Source: Planctomycetaceae bacterium
GTDB lineage: Bacteria > Planctomycetota > Planctomycetia > Pirellulales > Pirellulaceae
Assembly (NCBI GenBank): GCA_005778405.1
Contig: SXOA01000049.1
Location: forward strand, 1-41,628
Direction: 5' to 3'
Length of the DNA: 41,628 bases
The notes under the pieces are model-generated. The model worked only from the letters and a program-made list of their open reading frames with translations, did not search any database and was not told the DNA's origin. Position 1 is the stretch's first letter; every line of letters starts with the position of its first letter. The position numbers and the translations under genes were made by a program. Positions 1-10,700 of the stretch are shown piece after piece.

Positions 1-979
1 CGGCCCGCATCAGGCCGGTGTTGCCTTCCTGAATGAGGTCCAGGACCGACAAGCCCCGGTTGCGATACTTTTTGGCGATAGAAACCACCAGCCGCAGGTT
101 GCCGGCGGACAGGACCCGCTTGGCGGCATCGTAATGCTGGCGATAGACTTCGGTCCGCTCAATCCGCCGCTGAAGTGTGACGGGGGTTTCCAGCGTGATC
201 CGCATCAGGTGGACCAGTTCTTTCCGCAGATCTTCGTAGGTGCGACCGTTGGCGGAGCCCGCGACCTTGGCCTCGCGGATTTGAATCTTGAGGGTCTGCA
301 TCCGGCTCAGGATGCCGGTCAGCTTTTCAAAGATTGGCTGCAGGCGGTTGTTCCGCAAGTTCATTTCCTCAATCAGGCGGACGGCTTTGTTCCGGCGGCG
401 GACGAGCCGTTCCCAGGCGGCGCGGCGGGCGGGAGCCTTTTCGCTGCGGCTGACGGCCAGGCGATAGTCGGCATGGTTGGCCTTGAGCAGGTGCCGGAGC
501 GTGGCGACGTTCGGCCAAATCCGCTTCATGATCCGCTTTTTCTCGGCGGTGTTTGTGACCGAGACCTCAATCGTTCGGTCCAAACGGAGCTTGCTGTCGC
601 GGACGAGTTCGAGAAATTCCACGGCTCCTTGCAGGACATAGTCGGTCGCGAGCATGCTATGGCGGAAACGGCGGCGGGTCCGCTCGATTTGCTGAGCGGC
701 GGAGACTTCCTCAAACCGGTTGAGCAGCGGGATGGCTCCCATCTGCATCAAATACATGCGAACGGGATCGTCGGTGGCGTCGACTTCGTTGTCGTCGCCG
801 TGCTCATCAGACACTTCTTCGTCATGGTGCGAATCGGTGAAGTCCACGTCACCATCGACGGGCACGAACGAGTCGTCGGCGTCTCCTCCTCCCAATCGGT
901 CCTCGCTGTCGAGCAGATTGCCCCCTTTGCGTTTGGTGCTCTTGGGTGCCTTCGGGCTGCTTTGAAAACTCTTGGACAT
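1..979 (-). CDS. rpoD: RNA polymerase sigma-70 factor, primary (RpoD/SigA) type, C-terminus cut by window edge
   Basis: This encodes the first ~326 residues of a sigma-70 factor that directs RNA polymerase to promoters. An acidic N-terminal tail (about residues 15-60) is followed by region 1.2, with [18 protein letters not shown] helical, basic non-conserved region comes next. At the window edge lies region 2.1-2.2, with [16 protein letters not shown] and then [14 protein letters not shown], which is the core-binding signature. Regions 2.3 to 4 lie outside the window. The start is the ATG at 979-977, preceded by GGAGG (990-994) at 10 nt spacing. Region 1.2 and the long non-conserved segment argue for a primary or group 2 factor rather than an ECF factor. 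The gene is downstream of, and co-directional with, a large membrane-protein gene, but a 417-bp gap suggests its own promoter. Family assignment is secure; calling it the housekeeping sigma is inference. Confidence 0.92.
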   Translation of the reverse strand, partial: MSKSFQSSPKAPKSTKRKGGNLLDSEDRLGGGDADDSFVPVDGDVDFTDSHHDEEVSDEHGDDNEVDATDDPVRMYLMQMGAIPLLNRFEEVSAAQQIERTRRRFRHSMLATDYVLQGAVEFLELVRDSKLRLDRTIEVSVTNTAEKKRIMKRIWPNVATLRHLLKANHADYRLAVSRSEKAPARRAAWERLVRRRNKAVRLIEEMNLRNNRLQPIFEKLTGILSRMQTLKIQIREAKVAGSANGRTYEDLRKELVHLMRITLETPVTLQRRIERTEVYRQHYDAAKRVLSAGNLRLVVSIAKKYRNRGLSVLDLIQEGNTGLMRA

Positions 980-1396
980 AGGCAGGGTTCCTCCAGCTTG
1001 GGTGCCGACTCGCGATGGTGTCCGTCAGTGCGGATACCCAAAAGCAAGGAAGGTGCCACGGGGCGATGCGAGGCGAATCCAGGGTGCTTAACACGTTGCT
1101 GGTGAACGACTTGCGGCTGGAAAAGAAGGCGAAATGCGGAGGATGGCTTGTTGCCCTGCCGCCACAGCGTTGCCGCGCGTCACCAAACAATGGTAGAGGC
1201 CAACTTCAAGAGGAAAAGAGCTGTCCTCCAAAAGTTCAGCCGGAATTCAGCAGAAAGTTCCGAGAAAAATGGTTGTGCGGGCTGCCTCCGGGTGACGTGC
1301 CGGGAGTGGTCAATGCCCTTCGCAGCAATCACTTCGCGAATTGTCCAACAACAACTGCCGCATCGTTCCCTGACCGTCTTGGAAAGACGGCCCACT
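980..1396. other. intergenic region upstream of the sigma-70 gene
   Basis: This 417-bp gap separates the end of the large membrane-protein gene from the sigma gene start. Apart from the GGAGG ribosome binding site at 990-994 I see no convincing gene, hairpin terminator or consensus promoter. It probably carries the sigma-gene promoter and 5' leader, but that is inferred from its position only. Confidence 0.5.
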
Positions 1397-4300
1397 CTAA
1401 ATCGAGGAGCGGGCGACCGGTTCGAGAACGCCCCGCAGCCATTGCCAGAGGTCCGGGAAGGTCTGGCTGAGGAGCGCCACGCCGCCGAGGATGAACGCCG
1501 GCGCGATCATTTGGATCATCGACCAATTGATGGAGATCTCCTTGGGATTCGTCCCAACCAGATGACTGAGCAGCTCATTGCGATCAAATTTGATGTAATA
1601 CCACGCCATTACAGCGCCAATCGACGCCAGCATGATGGAAGCCGAAAGCCGCAGCAGCGGTTCCTGGCTAAAGGGAAACGTTTGAGCGCTGAGGAACAGC
1701 AGGCAAGCGGTGACTGCCAGACCGAAACCCAAACGAAAGATGTGGTGAAAGAACTGGCGAACATAGAGCTCAATCTCAAGGGCACAGAGTCTTTGTTCGA
1801 CCTGCAGGCGACCAACCTCATCGGGCCGGATTTCCACCAGTTTCTGCTTGGCCTTGGCCAATTCGTTATCCGTTTCCGTGGGCCGGCTGGTCCAAAAGAG
1901 CTCCTGCAAGCCGATCCGCTTTTCCGGAAGGAGATCGAAGATTTTTGTCCAGGATTCGGGCCAACGCTCTCGGAGGGTTTTAGTGAACTCCTCCAAGTGC
2001 CGCGCCAAGCATTTTAGAATTTGGATGAGTTTGAAGATCCGCAGGCACCAATAGCCGCTCGCGACCAACAGAATTGCCGTGGGAAAGTTGAAGGGAATGG
2101 CAAAATGATCGGGGCTTTGCAAATGCCAGCCCAAGAATCCCAGCCAGCCGATGGCCGCCGCCACGCTCAGGACATCGAGAATCACCGGGCGGTCCCGTCG
2201 CCAGCGGCTGAGCAGGGGGAAGAGCAGGGAGTAGCGGACTTCTTCCAGGCGCTGGTCGCTCGTCAGCGTGTTCGTTCGGAAGAGATCGGGCCTGTGGATG
2301 GTGAATCCCGGACTGAGCAAGTGCATTTGCAGGAGCATGCCGTACGCCAGAATGATCAAGGCAACCGCCAGGACCTGGGCGGTCATCGCCGGCGAGAGCC
2401 CATTCCACATATCGCTCGTGAGCTTGAACCAGAGAAAACTGTTCGGATGCTTGCCCCAAGCTTGTTGTTGCCAGATTGCCGCCCACACGTGAATGACGAC
2501 AAGTGCCAGAGTAATCGTCAGTCCCACGGCTCGGGCGGCAAGCAGGTGCCAGCTCAGATTGGAACTCGCCGCGGCCGGGGATCTGCCGGTCAGATGCTGG
2601 AAGGCGCTCCGCAAGTCAAGGCAGAGGCCCCCACAGGCGCGGCACCAGTCGACCAGCAAGCAGAGCGTCAAAATGCTGGCCACCAAGTAGCACAGCACGC
2701 ATTGAATGACGGTCAAGTAATCGCCAAAGGCGGGCGCGCCGACCCAGCGATGGAAAACGTAAAACAGGGATCCAAACATGATCAGCACATACAAGAAAGC
2801 GCCGGTGAGATAACAGCGGAAAACGAACACCAGTGATTTGGATTCCGGCGGTTGGTCGTCGGCCACCACCAGGACTTTGGCCCAGTTGCCGACTGGTTGT
2901 GGGCTGAGCAGTGCCGTGCAATAAATGGCGGCCATGACCAGCCACAACAGACTGGCGATATAGAGCGACGGCGGAATGCGGCTGCGGATTCGCAAGACCG
3001 GCAACAGCGTCTGACTGGGCAGTTCATCAATGCGCAGGTTCAGCGTGTACTCGGCCTTGTCGAGCTTGTCCGTGGCCTCGACGGTAATCGGGGTGATGCC
3101 CTGGGGGGAAATGCGGGAGATCCAGACCGGCGGCCGCAGGCGGGTCTTTCCTCCCGCATCATATCTTTGAAAGGGCATGCTGTAGCCCAGCGGCAATCCA
3201 CCCGGCCAACCGGCACGTTTCGAGTTGGAAAGTACCAGCAGGTTGTCGGTGTCCCGTTTGACTTCCCCCTCTTCGACGTGCTGATACTGCCCGCGCTCGA
3301 GACCGCGCAAAAACAGGATCGCGTTATAAAGTCCGTAATTGGACTGGCTGGACATCACGGCGCTGCGGGAATTCCCCGCCCGGTGTTCCCCAAAGGGGAA
3401 GCACCAATCCTGAGCTTCGGGATGCAGCGGATGGGTCGACGAGACCAGCGTGCCATGCATAATCGAGCGGTACTCGGAATGCAGATGCAGCAGATCGGAA
3501 GTGACGAGCATGATTTGCGCATCCGGGCATTGTTCTTTGATGAGCTCCGCCAGGAAAATGGGATCCCGCGGGTCGGACGACGAAATGCCGACGTGTTTGA
3601 TCCCTTCGTTGCGAATTGTCGTCAGAATCTGGCTCAAGATCAGCTCGACGGTGGGAGCTGTCACCTTGGGCGTCTGCATGGGAGGGACGTCCCTCGCCGT
3701 GGTCGTGTCATCGAACGGAATCGGCAGGCGAGAGCTCTCCGGACCGAGACTGGCCTGACTCGCGCGTTCACGGCGGCGGGTCTCGGCATATCCGGAACGA
3801 ACCTTGGAGATATTGACGGGAAAGCGGAACTCCAGGATGTCGGCAATCGGCTCCGCCGCGGGCTCCTTGGCGGCGGGACCGGCCGCGATCTCTGGTTCCG
3901 GCGCGGGCATGGTCTGCTGCTCGACGACTTTTTGGCGAGTTTCGAGATCCCCCTGAACGGCGCGCCCCTCGTGGAATTGCGACGACGTGTCCGTCGAAAC
4001 GCTCGATCCATAACCGGTCCCAGTTTCCACCAGCCAGGCGATGCGGACCTTCTTCGACCAAGTACGATCCACCACATGTTGGATCAAGGCTTGCTTGAGG
4101 ACAGCGCCGGAAAGCACCGTCGAGTGCAGCTCGACCTTGGGCCCAGCCAAATCACGAAAGCGTTGGATGTCGATCGAAACGGCCGTTCCCGTGATGACCT
4201 GGAATTCGGCGGCGGTGATCTTGTCCTCTCGCGCTTGCCGGATTGCCAGGGCCAGCGAATCGGCCGCCCCCGTGAAGAGCGGGCCGGCAATTCTAATTGT

Positions 4301-4984
4301 GGACAGCGAGTTGGGAGCCGGACAGGGAGCCAGTTTGCCGAGCGTGGTGATCTGCTCCATCGCGGCCAGGAAGGCTTCTTTGTGAATGCCGCTGGTGGGA
4401 GTTTCTCCGATTAGATAGACCACCAGCAGGTCGGTCCGCCGCTCAGGATTCTCGCAGGTGCCGAGCGAGGTGCCATTGCGGCGGTAGAGCAGCACCGCCG
4501 GCTCCGTACGGTGCGCGTCGACCTTGGCTGGCGAACCCCAGGGAAGATAGAAATGGTCCGGTACATAGCCATCGGCTCCTAGCGCTTTGTGCAACGTATC
4601 GAGCTGCAAGTCGAAGCGATAGTTCGTGGCGGTTTCAATCGGATCCGCCACCATCACAACCAGGAATTCCAGCAGGCCGACGCGGCTCTTGATCCGCGTG
4701 GCAAGTTGATCCAGCGCTTTGTCCTGTACGGGAGGTGGATACGAATTCGCAGCCTTCGGCGACGTGGTTGGCAAACCGAGAAACTCCCGCAGCGGGCTCT
4801 GCATGCGGAATTCGGCGTCCGCATCTGGGTCACCGGTTTCAGATCCCGAGCGGATGGCTGGAGGCGGTGGGGCGTCAGTGATCACGGCGGGTTGATTCCC
4901 GCGCTGAACCAGAAACGCTCCTCCCAGCAGCGTCACAATCAGGAGCCACATTGGCGAGGTTGGCCTCGGCTTGAAATCGGACAT
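1397..4984 (-). CDS. large polytopic membrane protein of unknown function with a big extracytoplasmic domain
   Basis: A 1195-residue protein I do not recognise. Residues ~12-26 form an N-terminal anchor or uncleaved signal. Residues ~30-660 are soluble and probably periplasmic; they contain alternating alpha/beta-looking segments (for example HVGISSSDPRDPIFLAELI and AQIMLVTSDLLHLHSEYRS, reminiscent of a periplasmic-binding-like fold) and a Pro/Ala/Glu-rich stretch around residues 360-380. The C-terminal half has about ten hydrophobic helices, near residues 672-692, 722-742, 752-776, 812-837, 865-886, 933-954, 967-989, 1081-1103, 1111-1132 and 1155-1176. A charged cytoplasmic-looking loop (~990-1080) separates the last three from the rest. 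No enzyme motif was found. The gene stands alone, 196 bp downstream of the dehydrogenase gene on the same strand. A receptor or sensor role is only a guess from the architecture. Confidence 0.8.
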   Translation of the reverse strand: MSDFKPRPTSPMWLLIVTLLGGAFLVQRGNQPAVITDAPPPPAIRSGSETGDPDADAEFRMQSPLREFLGLPTTSPKAANSYPPPVQDKALDQLATRIKSRVGLLEFLVVMVADPIETATNYRFDLQLDTLHKALGADGYVPDHFYLPWGSPAKVDAHRTEPAVLLYRRNGTSLGTCENPERRTDLLVVYLIGETPTSGIHKEAFLAAMEQITTLGKLAPCPAPNSLSTIRIAGPLFTGAADSLALAIRQAREDKITAAEFQVITGTAVSIDIQRFRDLAGPKVELHSTVLSGAVLKQALIQHVVDRTWSKKVRIAWLVETGTGYGSSVSTDTSSQFHEGRAVQGDLETRQKVVEQQTMPAPEPEIAAGPAAKEPAAEPIADILEFRFPVNISKVRSGYAETRRRERASQASLGPESSRLPIPFDDTTTARDVPPMQTPKVTAPTVELILSQILTTIRNEGIKHVGISSSDPRDPIFLAELIKEQCPDAQIMLVTSDLLHLHSEYRSIMHGTLVSSTHPLHPEAQDWCFPFGEHRAGNSRSAVMSSQSNYGLYNAILFLRGLERGQYQHVEEGEVKRDTDNLLVLSNSKRAGWPGGLPLGYSMPFQRYDAGGKTRLRPPVWISRISPQGITPITVEATDKLDKAEYTLNLRIDELPSQTLLPVLRIRSRIPPSLYIASLLWLVMAAIYCTALLSPQPVGNWAKVLVVADDQPPESKSLVFVFRCYLTGAFLYVLIMFGSLFYVFHRWVGAPAFGDYLTVIQCVLCYLVASILTLCLLVDWCRACGGLCLDLRSAFQHLTGRSPAAASSNLSWHLLAARAVGLTITLALVVIHVWAAIWQQQAWGKHPNSFLWFKLTSDMWNGLSPAMTAQVLAVALIILAYGMLLQMHLLSPGFTIHRPDLFRTNTLTSDQRLEEVRYSLLFPLLSRWRRDRPVILDVLSVAAAIGWLGFLGWHLQSPDHFAIPFNFPTAILLVASGYWCLRIFKLIQILKCLARHLEEFTKTLRERWPESWTKIFDLLPEKRIGLQELFWTSRPTETDNELAKAKQKLVEIRPDEVGRLQVEQRLCALEIELYVRQFFHHIFRLGFGLAVTACLLFLSAQTFPFSQEPLLRLSASIMLASIGAVMAWYYIKFDRNELLSHLVGTNPKEISINWSMIQMIAPAFILGGVALLSQTFPDLWQWLRGVLEPVARSSI

Positions 4985-5180
4985 GTTGGTTCTGGATTCC
5001 TGCTGTTACTTGAACGCGGCGAGTCTCTACTATTAAAGTCGCTTTTCGCGCCTAAAACCGGGCCGAAATTCACAAAAGATTTTTTTGCGGCCTTCGGAGG
5101 ACAGGAGAGTGGACTTTGCCGCCGGCCAAAGTTTTAAGATATCTGAGCGGCTTGGACCCCCGGGCCGGCAATCCCCAGAA

Positions 5181-5912
5181 TTAGGCGATACTGTATCCGC
5201 CATCCACCGGCAAAATGACACCGGTGATGAAGGTGGCGGCTGAAGAGCACAGGAACAGGGCCGCTCCGGCCACGTCTTCCGGCTGTCCCCAGCGTGCGAG
5301 CGGAGTCCGGTCGATGATTGCCTGGCGGCGGACAGGATCCGAAAACAGCGGCTCCGTGAGTGGCGATTCAATCCAGCCCGGCGCGATGGAGTTGACCCGA
5401 ATGCCATCGGCGGCCCAGGCAATGGCCAGGGATTTCGTGAGCTGCGCAATGCCTCCCTTACTGGCGCTATAGGCCGGCGCAACTCCGCTGCCGAAGTAGC
5501 TCAGCATCGAGGCCGTGTTGAGAACACACCCACGGGACTCCTTTAGCAACGGCCGTGCAGCCGTGCAAAGCCGCATCGTTCCCGTGAGATTGACATCGAG
5601 CACTTCAGCGAAAACGGCCGGATCGTGCTCGACCCCGCCGCGACGAATGACGCCGGCGCAGTTGACCAGCACATCCAGCCGCGGGAGCGTGGCGACGAGT
5701 CGAGCGACCTGCTCAGCGCTGCGAACCTCAAGGACCTCATTGCGAATCGAACCGTAGGACGGACCAGTACTCCGTCCTACATTCGCCGCTTGAACTTCGG
5801 CCTGAGAAACGCCGGTGGCAAGAACCTGAACTCCCTCGGCGGCAAAGGCCAGCGCGATGGCCCGTCCAATGCCACTGGTGCCGCCGGAAATAAGGACCTG
5901 TTTACTGGTCAT
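5181..5912 (-). CDS. short-chain dehydrogenase/reductase (SDR) family oxidoreductase
   Basis: A 243-residue classical SDR, the usual length for the family, expected to be a cytosolic NAD(P)-dependent oxidoreductase. The Rossmann nucleotide-binding motif GGTSGIG lies at residues 10-16. NCAG is at 84-87, N108 is the structural Asn, serines at 135/138 are candidates for the catalytic Ser, and YSASK gives Tyr148 and Lys152. The C-terminus GVILPVDGGYSIA is typical of 3-oxoacyl-ACP-reductase-like and sugar/polyol dehydrogenase SDRs; the substrate cannot be told. The start overlaps the end of the upstream PDZ-protein gene by 11 bp, so translation is probably coupled. Residues 45-53 are encoded by a perfect 10-bp palindrome that looks like an in-frame insertion in the variable region between beta-2 and beta-3. 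Confidence 0.9.
   Translation of the reverse strand: MTSKQVLISGGTSGIGRAIALAFAAEGVQVLATGVSQAEVQAANVGRSTGPSYGSIRNEVLEVRSAEQVARLVATLPRLDVLVNCAGVIRRGGVEHDPAVFAEVLDVNLTGTMRLCTAARPLLKESRGCVLNTASMLSYFGSGVAPAYSASKGGIAQLTKSLAIAWAADGIRVNSIAPGWIESPLTEPLFSDPVRRQAIIDRTPLARWGQPEDVAGAALFLCSSAATFITGVILPVDGGYSIA
5754..5780. repeat. palindromic repeat inside the SDR coding frame
   Basis: GTAGGACGGA (5754-5763) and its perfect reverse complement TCCGTCCTAC (5771-5780) flank a 7-nt spacer. The element lies within codons 45-53 of the SDR gene, where family members are variable in length. It looks like a dispersed palindromic element that was inserted in frame, but no second copy exists in this window to confirm that. 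Confidence 0.6.
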
Positions 5913-7401
5913 CCCCGCGCTTCTTAAGCGTCACCTCCGCGGTGTTCTTCGCTCCGTTCCGCTCATAGGCCACGCGAACCTTCTCGCCCGCCTTGAGGCC
6001 ATAGATTGAGATGGTCAAGTCGGCAAAATCCTTGATGGCGGTGCCGTCGACGCTCTTAATGACGTCCCCTTCCCGCAGCCCGGCCCGATAGGCACCAGAG
6101 TCGGGAAAGATGGATGTCAGCACGAGCGGCGAAGTGCCGATGTCGGCATTCACCCCCATCATTGCTTCGCCGCGGGCCTGCACCTGCAAATTGGGCCGGC
6201 GTTCGCGGAGGTTTCGGAGCCCTTGCCGCGTCACGGCGGTGTCCCGAACCTGCAAATTGTTGAGGCTTGGGAGATCCTCCATGTGCCTCAGCGCGGCATC
6301 CGTGATTTTTGCACCATTGAGCGTAATGTTCCAGATCTCCGGCACATCCTTCAGCACTTTGAGTCCGTCATCGCCGCCGCGCCATTGTTTTCCGAGCATC
6401 AGCGAAGCGGATGTCTGAACCTCTCCCTCGTCAAAGCCAATGATGCCACCACCACCGCCGAAACCGAAATCGACGATCCTGATGTCGGCCCCATCCACAA
6501 TCTCTACCGCCTCGACGAGCGCGGGGGGAGGTGCGAGAACCTGAATATCGGCCGCCACGGGATCTTTCGCCGGTTCGGCCAGCTCTTTGAATTCTTCCAA
6601 CAACTGAGCGGGTTCGCCAGCCTTCACATCGGCTGGCTTTTCGGCGGCGGGCGGTTCTTCGACGGGGGGATCGACTCGAGGCGCTTCTTCGGGAATCGCC
6701 TCGCGGATTTCTATGTCCGGCGGCAGCTCGTCGCCGAGTTTAGCCTTCCCACCGAAGATTCGACCAATCAAGCCGAATATCCCCGCGTCGGCCTCAGGGG
6801 GAGCGGGGACCGGTTCAACAATGGGAACAACCTCGATGGCCTCTTCAATGAATACTGGCCCGCCCATCGCGATCGGTCCACCGACGAAAATGCCACCTCC
6901 ACCGAGTTCCATTCCATCTCCGGCAAACACTGCTCCGTTCTTCTGGAGGCTGGCCACTGCCCGGTCATGGCGAAAATGCTTCTGGCGAACATGCATCTCC
7001 GCGGCCATCGTTCGCAAGCCAGGTTTGCCTTTGGCACTGAGCTTGTCCAGCACACCCGTGATCTGAGCCAGCGTCTTCTCATCGCTGGTCATCGCAATCC
7101 GCTCGAGCGAAGCTCCGCTTCGCCAGGCAGTCTCGGCGCTCTCGCTGACGATTCCGCTCGCCAAAACATCCACGGCAGCCGGTCCCGCTTGGGCCAGCTT
7201 TTCCGCGGCCGCTTCGCGAACATCAAAGGATTCAGAATCAAGTTCCGCGAGCCATGTCTGCAACTGCTGCGGGGAGACTTTGGGGGCTACCGGAGAGAGA
7301 GGTGCGTCCTGTGCAACGACTGCCGGCGCTCCGCTCACCAGTGCGATGCAAATCCCACATCCCAAGGCCCGCTGCCACAACCTGTGTGTGAAGCGACTCA
7401 T
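5902..7401 (-). CDS. exported PDZ-domain protein with LRR-like and acidic Pro-rich segments
   Basis: A 499-residue exported protein with no catalytic motif. The ATG at 7401 is chosen because it has GAGGG just upstream and gives a signal peptide (residues ~1-31, ending near APAVVAQ); an in-frame upstream ATG would bury that signal. Residues ~40-150 are helical and HEAT-like (FDVREAAAEKLAQAG). Residues ~180-310 are Gly/Pro/Glu-rich and probably disordered. Residues ~340-405 resemble leucine-rich repeats (WNITLNGAKITDAALRHM). Residues ~410-497 form a PDZ domain, recognisable from GAYRAGLREGDVIKSVDG. PDZ domains bind peptide C-termini and often occur in HtrA-type proteases, but there is no protease domain here. 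It is the first gene of a pair with the SDR gene, overlapping it by 11 bp. Function is unknown; an envelope scaffold is plausible. Confidence 0.85.
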   Translation of the reverse strand: MSRFTHRLWQRALGCGICIALVSGAPAVVAQDAPLSPVAPKVSPQQLQTWLAELDSESFDVREAAAEKLAQAGPAAVDVLASGIVSESAETAWRSGASLERIAMTSDEKTLAQITGVLDKLSAKGKPGLRTMAAEMHVRQKHFRHDRAVASLQKNGAVFAGDGMELGGGGIFVGGPIAMGGPVFIEEAIEVVPIVEPVPAPPEADAGIFGLIGRIFGGKAKLGDELPPDIEIREAIPEEAPRVDPPVEEPPAAEKPADVKAGEPAQLLEEFKELAEPAKDPVAADIQVLAPPPALVEAVEIVDGADIRIVDFGFGGGGGIIGFDEGEVQTSASLMLGKQWRGGDDGLKVLKDVPEIWNITLNGAKITDAALRHMEDLPSLNNLQVRDTAVTRQGLRNLRERRPNLQVQARGEAMMGVNADIGTSPLVLTSIFPDSGAYRAGLREGDVIKSVDGTAIKDFADLTISIYGLKAGEKVRVAYERNGAKNTAEVTLKKRGDDQ

Positions 7402-7720
7402 AGCTGCCCTCTTTCGAAAGTCCCATGCCTGCCAATCATCAATCCTATGCCAAGAGGACGCCGCATGTCGAGAGAAAATGCACGTGCCGGCACATCGCAA
7501 AGCAGGACTCCCTTGCCGTCCCTTCCCTTCATTCGTCCGCCTGTAACAATTACCGCCGCCACAACCACTCCTATCTGCACAGTCGGCTGAGTGAATAACT
7601 TTACCGCCTGGGAACCAGCCGGTAGACTAAAGGGGCTAGTGTGAAAGATGGTTTTGCGTGCTGTAATTGCTTGTGCTGCACGGACTTTGGTTATTGGTCC
7701 CTGGCAAAGGAAGTAGGCGG
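7402..7720. other. divergent intergenic region between the PDZ gene and the TPR/ExbBD operon
   Basis: This 319-bp gap lies between two divergently transcribed units, so it should hold both promoters. The visible signals are the ribosome binding sites at each end (GAGGG before 7401; GGAAG before 7721). No clear -35/-10 pair, operator or RNA gene was recognised. Confidence 0.45.
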
Positions 7721-10700
7721 ATGAGACACTTGCTTGAAGCGAAATGGGCAGTTTGGGGACTGGTGCTGGCGGCGAGTCTTTCGGCGGGACCGCTGGAGAT
7801 TGCCCAAATGTCCGCCCAGGAAAAAGCCGCGGCCTCCTCGGAAGAAGCCAAAAAAAGCTTTGCCGACGCGGCAACGCTGCAAAACAACAACGCTTTCGAC
7901 GTGGCGATCGAGGAATGGGAGAAGTTCCTCAAGAACTACTCCAAAGATCCCCTCGCTCCCAAGGCCCAGCATTACCTGGGGGTCTGCCAACTGCAACTCA
8001 AACAATACGACAAAGCCGCGGCTGCCTTTCAGGCGGTTATTGCGAACAACCCGAAATTCGAGCTCATCGAAGATAGCTACATCAATCTGGGCTCCAGCCA
8101 GTACGCGATGGCTTTGGCCGGCACGGCGGATATGTATGACAAGGCGGCGGAAACATTTGCCGCCTTGGTGAAACAGTTCCCCATGGGAAAGTACGCGGAT
8201 TCCGCGCTGTTCTATCAAGGCGAATCGCAATATGCCGTTGGCAAAAAGCCCGAAGCAGCCGCGGCTTATGCGGCGCTGCTCAAGCAGTTTGAGAAAACGA
8301 AGCACCGGGGCGACGCACTCTATGCGCTCGGCGTCGCTCAGGAAGAGCTCGGCAAATTCCCCGAAGCCGGCGCAACTTTTGACATCTATCTCAAGGAATT
8401 GCCGGAAAGCCCGCTCGCCAGCGAAGTCCGGATGCGGAAGGCCGAGACGGTGTTGCAAGCCGGTAACTTCGCCGTTGCTGAGAAGATGTTCGCGGAGGTT
8501 GCCGCAGTGAAGGATTTTCCGCAGGCGGACCACGCGATCTTTCGGCAGGCCTACTGCGTGGCCAAACAGGATAAGTTCGCCGATGCCGCGGGACTCTATG
8601 CGCGCGTGGCCGAGTTCCCGAAGTCGGTTTATCTGCCGGAGGCAACGATGGCCGCCGGCCGCTGCTTCTACCGGGCGGACAAGTTCGAAGAGGCCGCGGC
8701 ATGGCTCGCGAAAGCAGCCGCGGCGGGGACGAAGGATTCCGCCGAAGCGGGGCACTGGCTCTGCCGCATCCAAATCCGCGGCAAGAAATTTGCCGAAGCC
8801 GCCGATCAGGCCGGCAAACTGATTGCGGTCGGCGGTGACAGCCCGTACCTGGTGAACCTCAAACTTGACCAGGCGGACTCGCTGTACGAAATCCCCGCCC
8901 GCCGCGCCGAATCACTGGCGCTGTATGCCAAACTGGCCGCGGACCATCCCAAGCACGAAGTCGCCCCCCAGGCTTTATACAATGCCGCTTTCACGGCCCT
9001 CGAACTGAAGAGCTACGACGAGGGCTTGAAACATGCCACGGCGTTTCTTTCTGGATATTCGCAGGACAAGCTGCTCCCCGATGTGAAGTACGTTGCCGCG
9101 GAGTGCAATCTGCAACTCAAGAAGTACCCCGAGGCCGAAGCGGGCTATAAAGAAATCGTCGCGGTGAGCCCGCAGCACGCGGACGCAGATCTGTGGCGCG
9201 TACGGCTGGGACTGATTTCGTATCTACAGAAAAAGTATCCCGATACGATTGCCGCGCTCGGCCCGGTGGTCGCCACGCTCAAGTCGCCGGATCTTTCCGC
9301 GGAAGGGCAGTTCTTGATTGGGGCCAGCTTGTTCTATACGGACAAGTTCGCGGAGGCTGAAAAGGCCCTCGCCGCCTCCGTCACTGCCAATCCCAAATGG
9401 CGGCAGACGGATGAGGCTCTGTTGCTGGTCGCCCGGGCTCAGCGAAAGCTGAACAAGGCGGCCGAAGCGAAAGCCACGGTCGCGAGGTTGATTGCCGACT
9501 TTCCATCGAGCAGCCTGCTCGACCAGGCCCATTATCGGCTGGGGGAATTCAGCTACGGAGCCGATGACTTCAAAACGGCGCTCGAGGAATATGAAATCGT
9601 CATCACCAAGTCGCCCGATTCCGCCTTTGCTCCCTTCGCGATTTATGGCAAGGCCTGGTCGCAACTCAAAACCAAGGCATTCGCGCCCGCTGCCGAAACT
9701 TTCACGGCGCTGCTCACCAAATATCCGCAGCATCAGTTGGTCAATGACTCCTACCTGGGCCGCGCGATGAGTCGCCGCCAGGCGGGCCAGTTGCCCGGCG
9801 CGATTGAAGACCTGGACGCATATCTCAAATCCAATCCCGATGTGGAGAAAAAATCGGACGCGCTCTATGAAAAGGGGCTGGCACTCGTCGCGCTCAAGAA
9901 GTTTCCCGAAGCCGTAACGACACTCGACACGCTGCTCAAGGAAAACGCCAAATACACCGGTGCCGACAAGGTCCTTTACGAAGCCGGTTGGGGGGTGAAA
10001 TCGCAAGAGAAGCACGCGGAAGCCGTGCCGTACTTCGCCCGGTTGGCAAAAGAATACCCGGCCAGCCCGCTAGCTGCGGAGGGGCTGTTTCATGTCGGTG
10101 AAGATCAGTATGACAAGAAGGACTATGCCCAAGCGGCAGCGTCTTATGCCGCCTGCGCCGGCAAGAATCCGGCGGGGGACCTGGGCGAAAAGTCCCTCTA
10201 TAAACTCGGCTGGGCCAATTACCAGCAGAAGCAGTATGCGGAAGCCCAAAAGCAGTTTGAGGCCCAGGTTGCCGCGTTCGCTCAAGGCCCGCTCGCCGGC
10301 GATGCCGTCTTCATGAAAGCCGAATGTCTGTTCCGCCAGGAAAGGTACAAGGACGCTTTGCCGGCCTATGAAGCCGCTGCCAAAGTAAAGGCTTCAGCGC
10401 CTGCGATGGAAATCCTGACCCTGCTGCATGGCGGCCAAAGTGCCTCGCAGGAAAAGCTGTGGGACAAAAGCATCGAATTGCTGTCGCAGCTCACCAAAAA
10501 GTTTCCCGAGTCTCCGCTGGTTCCCGAGGCAACTTATGAGCTCGCCTGGGCCAGGCAGAATGACGGCAAGCCGGACGAAGCTCTCAAGGACTACGAGGTC
10601 GCCGCGACGAAGTCTCGCGAACAAGTGGGTGCGCGGGCCCGATTCATGATGGGTGAAGTCTATTTCGAGAAGAAACAGCACGCTGAAGCTGTCCGCGAAT

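Noticed and set aside
134..1105. A 323-codon plus-strand frame over the sigma factor gene
   Set aside because: The minus-strand translation gives clear sigma-70 regions 1.2 and 2, so the plus frame is a shadow caused by high GC.
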